NCBI GenBank assembly: GCA_947683625.1
Contig: CANTUR010000009.1
Coordinates: 9,809,501 to 9,873,500, forward strand
Origin: Mallotus nudiflorus
Taxonomy: Eukaryota; Streptophyta; Magnoliopsida; Malpighiales; Euphorbiaceae
Direction: 5' to 3'
Length of the DNA: 64,000 nt
Notes under the pieces: model-generated
What the model was told of the DNA's origin: nothing
The model's input: only the letters and a program-made list of their open reading frames with translations
Databases searched by the model: none
Part shown: in pieces, positions 1-10,121 of the stretch
Layout: each line of letters opens with the position of its first letter
Numbering within the stretch: position 1 is the stretch's first letter
Position numbers and translations under genes: made by a program

Positions 1-914
1 TGAAAGTTGTATTTTATTGGGTTACTCTAATAATGAATTTAGTGTTTTTGATGCAGTTATGATGGGAGATGGATACCAAGGGCAAGTCAACTTTGTTGGG
101 AATCAAATTTAAGGAAAACAGCATAATAATCCATTCTCAAAAATTTACAATCTGGGATGGAGGAATCACCTAAATTTTTCTTAGAACAACAATAATAATT
201 TGCTTCCCCAAGGTCTTCATAACAACATGAAAAGGCAAGCACCTATAGGTTTTTGACAACCTTATCAAGATAGTATGGCCTCAATGGAAAATAAATTATA
301 TAAATTTTTAGAAGCTATGTCCAACAAAATGAGCCATCAAGATGAAAATTAAAAATATATAGAGGCCAAATTTGATCAGATAGCTAAAAATCATTCATCT
401 TTAATTCATTATATTGAGGTACAGTTAGGACAGCTTGCTAATATAGTAGCACAAAGGAATCAAGGGAATTTTCCAAGCAATACTGAACTAAATCCAAGGG
501 AGTAGCTGAAAGCGATTATAGTAAGAAGTGGCAAAGTGATATGATCAGGAGATGGACTTAAGAAATTAGAAGTCAAAACTCAAGAAAATAAAATTCAAAA
601 TGATTATGATGACTATAAAGAAGGCAAAGGGCAACAAGCAAAGGGCAGTGATATGAAAAAGTAACTATCTATGCCAAATTCACATAAATATGAGACAAGG
701 CTGCCTTTTCCATAAAGATTGAAGAAGCCCAATGATTAAAAGAAGTTTTCTAAGTTTTTAATCCTTTTGTTGATGCTCTTGCAGAGATGCCAACATACGC
801 TAAATATCTTAAGGATATTATCACTAACAAAAGGAGATGGGATAACAACTAGATTATGGAATTAATAATGACCTGTAGTTCCATCATCATTCATAAAATA
901 CCAACTAAATTAAA
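1..914 (+). pseudogene. gag: Athila-like gag, C-terminal part, copy 0 (broken)
   Basis: Six-frame reading gives recognisable Athila-type gag sequence (around 60-540, with phrases such as NPFSKIYN, MENKLYKFLEAMS and QLGQLANIVAQ) interrupted by stops. Several stops sit where glutamine or arginine is expected, such as TAA at the end of a VGNQI segment and TAG after PRE, consistent with C-to-T decay of CAA, CAG and CGA codons. No full zinc knuckle is visible. Gag would form the virus-like particle; this copy cannot make it. Confidence 0.75.
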
Positions 915-3900
915 AAACCATGGAGTTTTACTCTTCCTTGTGTAGTTAGTGCTCAAGAATTTCCTAAATGTTTATATGATTTGGGTGCAAGTATTAACCT
1001 TATGCCATTTTCTCTTCTTAGGAAATTACAGCTCAGTGAATTAACCCCTACGAATATGACTTTGCAACTTACAGATCACTCTTTAAAGAAACCACATATG
1101 ATCGTTGAGGAAATTTTTGTTAAGGTAGACAAATTTATCTTTCTTATGGATTTTATACTTTTGGATTTTAAAGATGATAGTAAATGTCCTATAATTCTTA
1201 GGAGACCATTTTTAAATACTGGGAGAGCAATCATAGATGTCCATAAAAGGAAAATCACTTTTAGGGTTGGTAATGAGAGTGCAGAATTTATGATACCTAG
1301 ATTGATGAAATACCCAATTGAAGAGGAATTTTGCATGAGAGTGGAAGTTGTAGATGAGTGTGTGAGGGAGGTGAATTTGAATAAAGAAATTATTGATAAA
1401 ATTTTGGAATGTGAAGTAGACAATGAAACCTCACAAGAAGCTACTTTGTTAAGCTTAAAATTTTAGTTTATACTGACAACCCCACTCCCCTATTTATGGT
1501 TAAACCACCCAAACTATAGCTTAAACCATTACCTACCCATTTGAGATACACCTTTATAGGGGAGGGAAACACTTTACCCATTATCATTTCCAATAAACTA
1601 TCTATTGAACAAGCGAAAAGGGTATGTGAGATAGTAAGAAATAGGGTGAAGACCATTAGGTGGCAAATTTTAAACATTAAAGTGATTAACTATTTAATTG
1701 TCATGCATAAAATCCATATGAAAGAGGGCAGTAGAGCTATCATAGAGAGACAAAGGCACTTGAATATGAATATGAAGGAGGTGGTCAAGAAAGAGATTAT
1801 CAAGATATTAGATGCATGCATTATCTACCCAATTTGTAATAGTGAGTGGGTAAGCCTAGTGCAGTGTGTACCAAAAAAAGAGTGGAATGACTATTGAGGA
1901 AAATGAGGTGAGCTAATTTTGAGGAGGATGGCTGATGGGTGGAGGGTATGTATAGATTACCAAAAATTGAACTTAGCCACAAGGAAGGACCATTTTCCTT
2001 TACCATTCATTGACCAAATATTGGAAAGGATAGCAGGGCATGCATACTACTGTTTCCTAGATGGCTATTCGGGTTAGAATAAGGTTTTTATTTTTCTAGA
2101 GGACCAGGTGAATACAATATTTACATGCCCATATGGAACTTTCACTTATCGACGTATGCCTTTCGGACAGTGCAATGCGCAAGCTACTTTTCAGAGATAT
2201 ATGAAAACTATTTTTTTTTATCTAATCAATAACATCATATAGGTATTTATGGATGATTTTTCTATTTTTGGTGATTCTTTTGAATTATGTTTGTCTAACC
2301 TTGACAAGGTCTTGAAAAGATATGAAGAGGCTAACCTTGTTCTTAACTAGGAAAAGTGCCATTTTATAGTAAAGGAAGGGTTAGTCCTTGGTCATAAGAT
2401 TTTGAGTGCAGGGATTAAGATAGATAGAGCTAAAATAGAAATTATAGAGAAGCTACCAACTCCAACAACAGTCAAGGGAGTTCGAGGATTTCTAGGACAT
2501 GCCAGTTTTTACAGGCATTTCATTAAAAAAGTTTCTTTAATTGCTAAGCCTTTAACTTAATTGTTAGTTAAAGATGCTCCTTTTGATTTCAATAATAATT
2601 TTTTAAATGCTTTTAATAGGTTGAAGGAGGCTTTAGTGTCAACCTTAATTATTTCACCTATGGATTGGGCACTTCCTTTTAAGATCATGTGTGATGCAAA
2701 TGACCATACTATAGGGGCAGTGCTTAGTCAAAGGAAAGAAAACAAGCTTCATGTCATAAACTATACAAGCAGAACTCTTATAGAAGCTCAATTGAACTAC
2801 ACCACAACTGAGAAAGGGATGATGGTTATGGTTTTTGCTATTGATAAATTCATATCTTACTTACTTGGTTCAAAGGTTATTTTTTTCATTGATCATGCAA
2901 TAATAAAATATCTCATGGCTAAGAAGGATGCAAAACCACATCTTATTTGATGGGTGTCACTTTTACAAGAGTTTGACTTAGATATAAAAGACAAAAAAGG
3001 TTTTGAGAATGTTGTAGCTGACCATATGTCCAGGTTAGAGGGTTATGAACAAGTGAGGCAAGAAGAGGATATCAATGATGAATTTCTTGATGCTTTATTA
3101 CTAGTAGTCCAACATTTTAGTGCTCCATGGTTTGTAGACATTGCTAATTATTTAACATGTGGAGTGCTGCCTCCAGATCTTTCCTAGCAACAAAGGAAGC
3201 ATTTCATCTATAAGCTAAAGCATTATTTATGGGTGGATCCATTTCTATACAAGATTTATTGAGATGGGTTGATTAGGAGTTGTGTTCCAGAAGTTAATAT
3301 GTTAGAAATTTTGTCTCATTGTCATGATTCTATGTATGGTGGGCATTTTGGAGCAAGAAAAACTACTGAAAAGGTGTTACAGAGTGGATTTTTCTAACCT
3401 AATTTATTTAAAGATACTAAGGATTATGTGGAACACTGTGATAGATGTCAACGACATAGGAATATCTCCAAGAGGAATGAAATGTCACTCACACCAATTC
3501 AAGAAGTGGAGATTTTTTACATTTGGGGATTAGATTTTATGGGTCCTTTTCCATCATCTTTTAGGAACCAATATATCTTGGCTGGAGTAGACTATATGTC
3601 TATGTGGGTGGAAGCCATTCCTTCACCTATAAATGATGCCAAAGTGGTGATAAGATTTTTCAAGAAATTGCTCAGTAGATTTGGAGTACCTCGAGTTGTA
3701 ATTAGTGATTGAGGCTCACACTTTTGCAACAAGCAGTTTGAGTTACTACTTAAAAGGTATGGAGTTCACCACAAAGTTGCTACCTCATATCATCCTCAAA
3801 CCAGTGGGCAAGTGAAGGTCACTAATAGGGAAATAAAGAAAATTTTAAAGAAAATAGTGGGCTCTTTAAGGAAAGATTAGGTATCTAAATTGGATGATGC

Positions 3901-4417
3901 TTTATGGACATATTGTACAACATTCAAAACTCCAATTGGTATGTCTCCTTACTGATTAGTTTTTAGGAAAGCTTATCATTTTTCGGTGGAGCTTGAACAT
4001 TAAGCTTATTGGGCCATTAAGGCACTAAACTTTGATATGGAGGCAGTAGGTGAAAAACATTTGTTATATCTCAATGTATTGCATGAGTTTCGATTTTAAG
4101 GATATGAGAACACCAAGCTTTTTAAGGAGAAAACAAAACAATGGCATGATGCTCATATTCTTAAGAAAGAATTCAAAACTAATGATCTTGTTCTTTTATT
4201 CAATTCTAGACTGAAATTATTTCTAGGTAAATTAAGATAAAGGTGGAGTGGTCCATTCAAGGTGTAATTAGTCTTTTCTCATAGTGCACTTGAACTTATA
4301 AATTCTCAAGGAGAGTGTCTTTGAATAAATGGGCAGAGGTGCAAAGTTATCAAGGAGGATTTCTACCTAATGAAAAGAAAATTCTTTTCCTTTATCAACC
4401 TCAATGAAATATTTTAG
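915..4417 (+). pseudogene. pol: Athila-like pol: protease, RT, RNase H, integrase, copy 0 (broken)
   Basis: The domains read in order. The aspartic protease lies at about 940-1466 with DLGASINLMP as the active-site region. The reverse transcriptase lies at about 1890-2560 with MPFGQCNA and the catalytic FMDD box near 2250. RNase H is at about 2600-3040. Integrase is at about 3280-4380, with an H-H-C-C zinc region (HCHDS to CDRCQ), a first catalytic Asp in LDFMGPF, a second in VISD near 3710 and a Glu in NREIKKIL near 3830. At least a dozen in-frame stops (after DGYSG near 2076, before VFMDD near 2241, at 2558, 2948 and 3710, among others) break it. No chromodomain is seen, as expected for Athila/Tat elements. 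Confidence 0.92.
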
Positions 4418-4549
4418 TTTTTGTCATTCTAAATACCTAAAAATTAGCATTTTATTATTATGCTTATTATTTTCTTTCATCATTTTATTTTTTTTAGTGT
4501 TAGTTTTTTGATTAATCTTTGTCTTATGAATTACAGTTTTCTTTTGAAA

Positions 4550-4554
<5 letters not shown>

Positions 4555-4619
<65 letters not shown>
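4555..4619. repeat. (TA)n microsatellite, copy 0, about 32 repeats
   Basis: Uninterrupted alternating TA. The same site is about 10-11 repeats long in units A and B and about 36 in unit C, so it is a length marker that tells the units apart. Confidence 0.98.
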
Positions 4620-4621
<2 letters not shown>

Positions 4622-5105
4622 CACATTGTTGACTATTATCTTCTGATTCATACTAAAGTTATTACAAGTCAATATGAGTTAAGGGCACCAGCTACTCATA
4701 AATGCTACCATTTATGAAATCTAGTAGAAGATAATGCATCGATTCCTATCCCTAGGATTAAAAACATTGAGAATGAAGACAATTCTACTACAATTGATAA
4801 TAATGGTTGGTGAAGAGTCTTAAAAAAACTAAAGGTCATAGAAAAAAAATGGATGATAAGTTAGAAGCCATAGAGAAGAAAATAGTCAACCAAAATAATG
4901 AAATAAATTATTAGTTTTTCTATTTAAGGAAAGAAATTTTTTACCATAATTTTAAGCTCACGAAGTACATTGAATTGTTAGGTTTTAAACTGCCTTCACC
5001 ACCATCTTCAGCAAAATCACCATCTTAGGGGAGTGTTTTCTCTTTATCTCATTTTTATTTTATTTCATTTAGATTTATTGTGTTTTGTTATATAACACAC
5101 TTATG

Positions 5106-5147
5106 TTTCACATTGAGGGCAATGTGAAATTTAAGTATGGGGGGGGG
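5106..5147 (+). promoter_or_regulatory. Hairpin plus polypurine-tract-like G-run, copy 0
   Basis: TTTCACATTG at 5106-5115 is the exact reverse complement of CAATGTGAAA at 5120-5129, giving a 10-bp stem with an AGGG loop. It is followed by TTAAGTAT and nine G (5139-5147). The same layout, a hairpin then TTAAGTG and a G-run, precedes the true 3' LTR at 43285, so this looks like a second or internal polypurine tract. Repeated at 17489-17530, 29900-29941 and 42362-42403. Confidence 0.6.
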
Positions 5148-5636
5148 AGGTGCATTTTACATAAGCATAACATTTAGAGTGTATGTTTTATTTTAAATTT
5201 GATGTGTTTTATTTTTCTTATTTTATTTTAATTTATTTTATTGAGTTTTTATTGCAATGTATTCATGCATGGGGAAAGAATATAAGTAACTATCTCATAT
5301 CTCTGATGCTTGCAACTTATCAATCTCATGAACTTGGCACATTAGTATAGTTTTCTTGATTAATTGATTTAATCTCCATTTAATATTTGATTTAATTTTT
5401 CAAAGAATTATAAGCAATCTCTCTTTTTAAATGTGTAAATGTGAATAATTTAAGATGAACTAGAAAAATAGCAGGTTGGATAGCTTGAGTCATTGGAATT
5501 TCTTAAATTTGAAAAAAAAATTGTTGTGGAATGGAGTTGAAATCTTTTATTCAAATTTATTTATTTTCATTTACTTCAATGCTCTTCGAATAATACAAGT
5601 ACCCTAAAAGGGCCTTCTAGAGGGTTCCGCACTGAG

Positions 5637-6926
5637 CACTGAGTAATGCATGCATCTACTTCCTGTGTAATCCATAAAAAGTTATCAAAAGTTAAAAGCC
5701 ATTTCCCATTAAGTTATGTAGCCTACTAAAGAGCTTGGAATCATTCCCATATATTTTTTTTTTCATTTCTTTTTCCCAAGAAATATGGGAACAGAAAATT
5801 GGCTTTTTGATGTTTTCTTCGACGGACTGTTGATTAGCCTGGTGTTGAATTAGATGAAAATTGTAGGATTGTACAATCTGTATTATTTAGGTATAATCAG
5901 ACCTAATTCATTGATGGCTGAGGAATAATAGCTACATTTTGTTCTGTTCTCATTGACTGGGACACCATCACCATAACAATGAGCACAGTTAGATGTCACT
6001 ATTCTGAGAAAATACACTCACTGGACTCTCCATGTTATGCTTGCCATCGGACTACACAGTCGAAGTAGAAACGAATCAGAGAATTGAGAAGCCTTGTCCT
6101 TCCATAGCTGCAACAAAAGATATTTTCTCATGTAAAGACTAAAAGGAAAGACCATTAGGTTATCGTTGTTTTTTAAGGAAAGAGCAATATTTGTGATTGC
6201 TCTATAAAACTTGAAGCGAAAAGAATCCATTGGTGAGACAACAGATACTGTAGCAGGGTAATTGAAATTTAATAGCAAGAAATATAGGAATACATTTATT
6301 TTTATCTCCTCTTATTCTCTCAATCAAATATGAATCAAGTTCCAGGCCACATAGAAGTTTGATATAATCTTTCCATGACAATCACAAAAGTAAAAGGAAA
6401 AGATTATGTCTGAAATATATTTTATTTATTATACGTATAGCATTGGAATACTAAACAACAATGTTGCTGTTGATTTTTTTTTATCCCCTCTAATTTGGCT
6501 TTTAGAGACAAAATAGCTAAACCTGTCAACATTAAACAACAATGTTTCTCTGTGGAAAATGGATTTGATTTGATAGTTGCTGTCAACATGAGATGCTTGC
6601 TGAAACATATTGACAGCTTTCCGAGGCTTAATACATAAAAACATACACAGAATTTTCAGCAAGCTCAATAGAAGCAAATATTTTCTTGAGCCAAGTTCCA
6701 TATATTAAACAGAAGACTTATCACATTTCAACAAAGGCAACTTATATGCATATGTCTCTTAATTCAACTGCAGATGAATAATCTAGGCTCCATAATCCCG
6801 GATTGAAAAACGAGGACATAATGATTAAGATTGAAGATAACAGATAAAGAGGAACAATAAACTATAATATAAAATGTTACAATAGCATAAAATAAAAGTT
6901 ACACTACCAATACCAACTAGATGCCC
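5637..6926. other. Region downstream of the F-box gene, no recognised gene (unit A)
   Basis: Two minus-strand reading frames (6018-6278, 86 codons; 6429-6701, 90 codons) show no family resemblance I can name. They could be random, or lie in a long 3' untranslated or downstream region of the F-box gene. Near 5745-5790 an inverted repeat (TTCCCATAT / ATATGGGAA) flanks a T-rich loop. The region is repeated almost unchanged in units B and C. Confidence 0.5.
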
Positions 6927-8147
6927 TCAAATACATATAATGTTCTCAAAGTACTGGAACCCCTTGCAACTATCATAAGCAAGTTTCAGTTCTGGATCAC
7001 AAAGTCTGTAGTGAGTTCCATCTGAAAGATTATAAGCCATCGGACTATCATCAATTGATATCACAGCTATCCATTCCTCTGCATTTTTGTCACAGATTAT
7101 GCATGAAATTGGATAATCACCGGTTGGACGCCCTGTCAAAATGGATGCAAGATTGACACGGTATCTCACAAACCATCCAGAATAATCTGCTGCTATCTCC
7201 ACAACATCATATTCTATTCTAGGGCATTGAATATATTCAGCCACACCAAGCAAATGCCCCTGAGACACCCCAAAGCAGCTGAAGTACGTACCCTCACGAA
7301 ATTGCATTGTTTTGTTGAAAGTCATGGTTTCAACATCAAAGCAGAGGAGCGTATAAAATCTGTTTGGTTTCTGCCAATGAACTTCACCATTAAAATATAC
7401 CCATTGACAATCGAAGTCGGTATATAAAGATTGTGGGCATGAGGATGGCACAAACATCCCAACATCTGCACTACACAGTGCTCTATGGGAATTCCAAGCA
7501 TCAATTTCAGAAAAATATATACAAATTTCCGAAGAGTAATAAATGGAATCATCTTCAGGAATATCCCACGAATCATGAAAACAAATGATCTTATAATGTG
7601 GTGATATCTTAGGATCATACACCAAACAAACACAATGCCATCTATTACGAGGGACTTCTAGTCTCTTGAATTGTCCGGTGGTGGGATTACACAGATAATG
7701 AGAAAATCCATATCCTTCGAAAGGGTATTCACTACGGCAAAGTAGTAAACCATTGCAGGACTGTGATATATGCGCTATAGGAACATTAAAACAATCTTGG
7801 ACAACAATGTCACCTCTGACAGAAGTAAAATTAAGGGAACAATTCAGAGGGATTACTTGAAATTTTGAGGCAGAATGATAGTAGTAATAATCGTCGATGA
7901 AAAGCGCTGTGGGCTTGGGATTATCACAAGTTTGATGTAACAGAAAGTGAGAAGCACAAAACTGGGGATCAGAAATCAAACAAAGCCACTGTTTCGATAC
8001 GCATTTGAACTTCATCAATGGCTTCGCAGGTAGTCGGATGAGAATTTCTGTTAGAAGATCTTCAATTTGGGCCACCTTTGCCGCAGACAGAGTCATTCGT
8101 ATTTCACCTGTGGATGTGGTTTTGTTTCGATCTTCTCCGGAAATCAT
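6927..8147 (-). CDS. F-box protein with F-box-associated domain (unit A)
   Basis: A single uninterrupted 406-codon frame. Residues about 27-70 form an F-box (EDLLTEILIRLPAKPL, then CVSKQWLCLISDPQFC), which in this family binds SKP1 within an SCF E3 ubiquitin ligase. Residues about 125-330 fit an F-box-associated substrate-binding domain: SCNGLLLC, YLCNPTTGQFKRL, VYDPKISPHYKIICF, WVYFNGEVHW and LLCFDVETMTF are its typical landmarks. The style resembles the Arabidopsis At5g07610-type group more than canonical S-locus F-box proteins; the target is unknown. An acceptor-like TTTCTTTTAG lies just before the ATG, so an upstream exon is possible; Met18 is an alternative start. It points away from the T2-RNase remnant. 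It is the only intact non-transposon gene in the unit. Confidence 0.93.
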   Translation of the reverse strand: MISGEDRNKTTSTGEIRMTLSAAKVAQIEDLLTEILIRLPAKPLMKFKCVSKQWLCLISDPQFCASHFLLHQTCDNPKPTALFIDDYYYYHSASKFQVIPLNCSLNFTSVRGDIVVQDCFNVPIAHISQSCNGLLLCRSEYPFEGYGFSHYLCNPTTGQFKRLEVPRNRWHCVCLVYDPKISPHYKIICFHDSWDIPEDDSIYYSSEICIYFSEIDAWNSHRALCSADVGMFVPSSCPQSLYTDFDCQWVYFNGEVHWQKPNRFYTLLCFDVETMTFNKTMQFREGTYFSCFGVSQGHLLGVAEYIQCPRIEYDVVEIAADYSGWFVRYRVNLASILTGRPTGDYPISCIICDKNAEEWIAVISIDDSPMAYNLSDGTHYRLCDPELKLAYDSCKGFQYFENIICI

Positions 8148-8828
8148 CCCTAAAAGAAATAATAAATAAAATACAGCAAGGGCATGTTAAGAATGTGATC
8201 TATTCTTCTAATATTACATTCCTAAGATATAAAACAAGTAAATATATACAGATATGCACCAAGGAGACATGAATTTACTAAAATATTTTCAAATAAATTT
8301 ACTAAAATATTTTCCTTAGTATTAGTAAAAATTTAATTCTAATTTAATTCTAATTTGGTTTGGATTAGAATTTCTATTCTAGTCAGATTTGTTCTTATTA
8401 TTCAAATTCTAATTAGGATTTCTATTCTAATCATATAACTTACTCATTTACTAATATAAAAATTTAGTCAAATATCATATTAGTCAAGAAAAAAGACAGT
8501 ATTTAATACAACAACCATAGAATAAAAGGACAGAAAAAGAAAAATATTGTAGACAAAGAAAAAAAAGAGAAGAGGAATGGTATTTTTGTAAAATTTTTTT
8601 AGTCAATTATAAGAGTGAAAATATTTTCTTGTTTTTATATATATTTGATTAAATTCTATCATTAGGAAGCTTCAAGTGTCCCTTAGTTGTTTGACAAAAA
8701 AAAAAAGGGTCCCTTAACTGATTAAAGAAAGTAGGTGAGAAATAACATGATGCATGAACTTAATTAAATCATGAAAAGATGCTAACCAAATCATGCAAAG
8801 CAAGAGCAAAGAGATTTTAACTTCTGCC
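8148..8828. promoter_or_regulatory. Divergent intergenic region between F-box gene and T2-RNase (unit A)
   Basis: About 680 bp of AT-rich DNA between the F-box start (minus strand) and the RNase TATA box (plus strand). It should contain the F-box promoter. Short direct repeats are visible: ATTTACTAAAATATTTT twice near 8274-8312, and TTTAATTCTAA repeated at about 8332-8352. A diverged copy of the F-box-proximal half is found at 45151-45434 upstream of the dead paralogue, showing the promoter was duplicated with the gene. Confidence 0.6.
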
Positions 8829-8837
8829 TATAAATAG
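8829..8837 (+). promoter_or_regulatory. TATA box of the T2-RNase gene (unit A)
   Basis: TATAAATAG, a strong plant TATA match, lies 110 bp upstream of the RNase ATG. This spacing fits transcription starting near 8865 with an untranslated leader of about 80 bases. Confidence 0.7.
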
Positions 8838-8841
8838 ATGC

Positions 8842-8937
8842 CTCAATTACTTCTTCAAGCCCACATCCATTTTGTAAATCAACGTGAAGCTCAATTACTT
8901 CTTCAAGCACACAGCCATTTCGTAAAAGAACTTCAAG
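8842..8937 (+). repeat. 48-bp tandem duplication in the T2-RNase leader (unit A)
   Basis: 8842-8889 and 8890-8937 are two adjacent copies of a 48-bp sequence beginning CTCAATTACTTCTTCAAG, with several mismatches between them. The pair fills most of the space between the TATA box and the ATG. Confidence 0.9.
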
Positions 8938-8946
8938 CTAAAAATA

Positions 8947-9747
8947 ATGTTCTTCATACTCTTCTTCTTCCTAATTCTTCCAAAGCCATTCCATGCACAC
9001 CACCACGTTTGGCTAGTTGAGATTTGGGCCCCAGAATATTGTTCGGAGAATGGTTCTGGTTGTAGAAAAGATGAATCACTCTCAAATGATTTTCCGATTC
9101 ATGGTCTGTGGCCTGTGGACCAACAAGGCAACACTCTACTTAACTGTCAAACCCCAGTTACAGATGTTCACACCTTGGTAATTTTTCTCTTTTCCTAATT
9201 ATTTGCTTTCTTCATTCTGCTTGGTCTAAGTTTCATTCATTGTGCAAGTGCAGCTACGAGGTCTAAGTTTCATTCTTTGTGCAAGTGCAGCTACGAGGGC
9301 GGCGAAAATTAGTTCAAGAACTGACTATGCATTGGCAAAATCGCAATGCCATGACCTCCGAGACCAGGACGCAAATGGATTTCTGGAAGCATGAATGGTT
9401 AAAACATGGAAGTTGTATTGACCAGTAAAATCCCCTAAGTTACTTTGGGAAAGGCATTTTGTTAAAACTAGAAACGGTCTTCTACATGCGCTAGCGAGTA
9501 ACGGTCTGTTCCTAGAGCATCATACCCAAAACCCGATAATGAAAATTCTATAAACGGTTGGCGTACTAAATGCCACGCATTTGCGCTGAGGTGCACAAAC
9601 AAGAATGGTCAACTTCTTCTCCAAGAAATTTATATAAGCTATGTGAAGGATATGTATAATGTGATGTCATGTTCTCACATAGAAATCAACCATATAGATA
9701 ACTATAGGACTAATTCAATGATTAAATTTCCCTCACCAATAGAATAA
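8947..9747 (+). pseudogene. T2-family ribonuclease (S-RNase-like), truncated and frameshifted (unit A)
   Basis: Exon 1 (8947-9177, 77 codons) starts with a hydrophobic secretion signal (about residues 1-17) and holds conserved active-site motif I, FPIHGLWP (residues 49-56, His52). A 113-bp GT-AG intron (9178-9290) lies where S-RNase genes have theirs. Exon 2 from 9291 continues in frame to motif II, WKHEWLKHGSC (residues 109-119, catalytic Glu and His), then meets TAA at 9426. Homology continues in two other frames to a TAA at 9745, with shifts near 9448 and 9550, including a C-terminal LRCTNKNG region. The family consists of secreted RNA-cleaving enzymes. A 122-residue fragment with both catalytic motifs but no C-terminal half could still be encoded. 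The same lesions recur in units B and C. Confidence 0.9.
9223..9296 (+). repeat. 37-bp tandem duplication spanning the T2-RNase splice acceptor (unit A)
   Basis: 9223-9259 and 9260-9296 are adjacent near-identical 37-bp copies. Each contains a candidate acceptor (GTGCAG) and the first bases of exon 2, so there are two acceptors, ending at 9253 and 9290. Only the second leads into the open frame that reaches motif II without repeating the duplicated segment. Confidence 0.9.
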
Positions 9748-9816
9748 ACTGATCTGTCATTACATTGACGAAAAGTGAGAAAAAAAATTTTCAATTCCAT
9801 AAACTTTGCTATGCTT

Positions 9817-10121
9817 AAAATGGAACATCACCAGTTGCTCACAAACCATCCAGAATAATCTGCTGCTATCTCGACAATTTTATATACTATCCAGCGCGTT
9901 CAATATATGCCCTAGAGACACCCCAAATCCAAAGCAACAGAAGAACATAAGGAGAGTAAAAAATATACCCATTAACTACCGAAGTTGCTTCTTAAAGATT
10001 GTGGGCGTGAGGATGGCACAAACATCCTAACATCTGTACTACTCAATGCTCTATGGGAAGTCAAAGCGTCAATTTCAGAGAAATATATATATTCAAATTA
10101 TTGAAGAGTAATAAATGGAAT
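9817..10121 (-). pseudogene. 3' half of a second F-box gene, dead, cut by the Athila insertion (unit A)
   Basis: The sequence aligns by eye to 7139-7551 of the intact F-box gene (for example CTCACAAACCATCCAGAATA, and the stretch before AATAAATGGAAT) but has internal deletions and no open frame. Homology stops at GGAAT (10117-10121), where the Athila LTR starts. The continuation of this gene is at 44581-45150, beyond the whole array. Confidence 0.88.
10117..10121. repeat. Target-site duplication GGAAT, left copy (unit A)
   Basis: The five bases before the LTR match the five bases after the 3' LTR at 44581-44585. In the intact F-box gene GGAAT occurs once at the matching place. Confidence 0.85.

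Larger units (their letters stand above)
1..5636 (+). mobile_element. Athila-like Ty3/gypsy retrotransposon, partial copy 0 (left window edge)
   Basis: This copy begins inside gag at the window edge and runs through protease, RT, RNase H and integrase into the 3' non-coding region, ending at the tandem-unit junction near 5636. The domain order protease-RT-RNase H-integrase marks it as Ty3/gypsy, and the DLGAS protease motif, gag style and tRNA-Asp-type primer site seen in the other copies point to the Athila group. The same premature stops occur in all four copies in the window, so it was dead before the array formed. A private change at 1517 (GAG to TAG) adds one more stop here. Its LTR and first half of gag lie outside the window. 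Confidence 0.92.
4418..5636 (+). other. Athila-like 3' non-coding region, copy 0
   Basis: No intact gene is present. A short degenerate coding-like stretch at about 4710-5030 encodes a Lys/Glu-rich, possibly coiled-coil segment followed by a Pro/Ser-rich tail (LPSPPSSAKSPS). It may be the remnant of an extra 3' reading frame. The region also holds the (TA)n tract and a hairpin plus G-run annotated separately. It ends at the unit junction. Confidence 0.6.

Noticed and set aside
1076..1423. 115-codon minus-strand frame, repeated in each unit
   Set aside because: It lies antisense to the Athila protease region and has no family resemblance.
4424..4717. Frames rich in alternating Tyr-Ile
   Set aside because: They are translations of the (TA)n microsatellite; their length changes with repeat number.
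7227..7633. Frames overlapping the F-box gene on both strands
   Set aside because: These are out-of-frame or antisense shadows of the F-box coding sequence.
6927..8147. Calling the F-box gene an S-locus F-box (SLF/SFB)
   Set aside because: The F-box and downstream landmarks fit the broad F-box-associated family, nearer At5g07610-type proteins. Linkage to a broken T2-RNase alone is not enough.
8838..9020. 60-codon plus-strand frame beginning at 8838
   Set aside because: It spans the duplicated leader in a different frame from the RNase; the ATG at 8947 gives the signal peptide and catalytic motif I.
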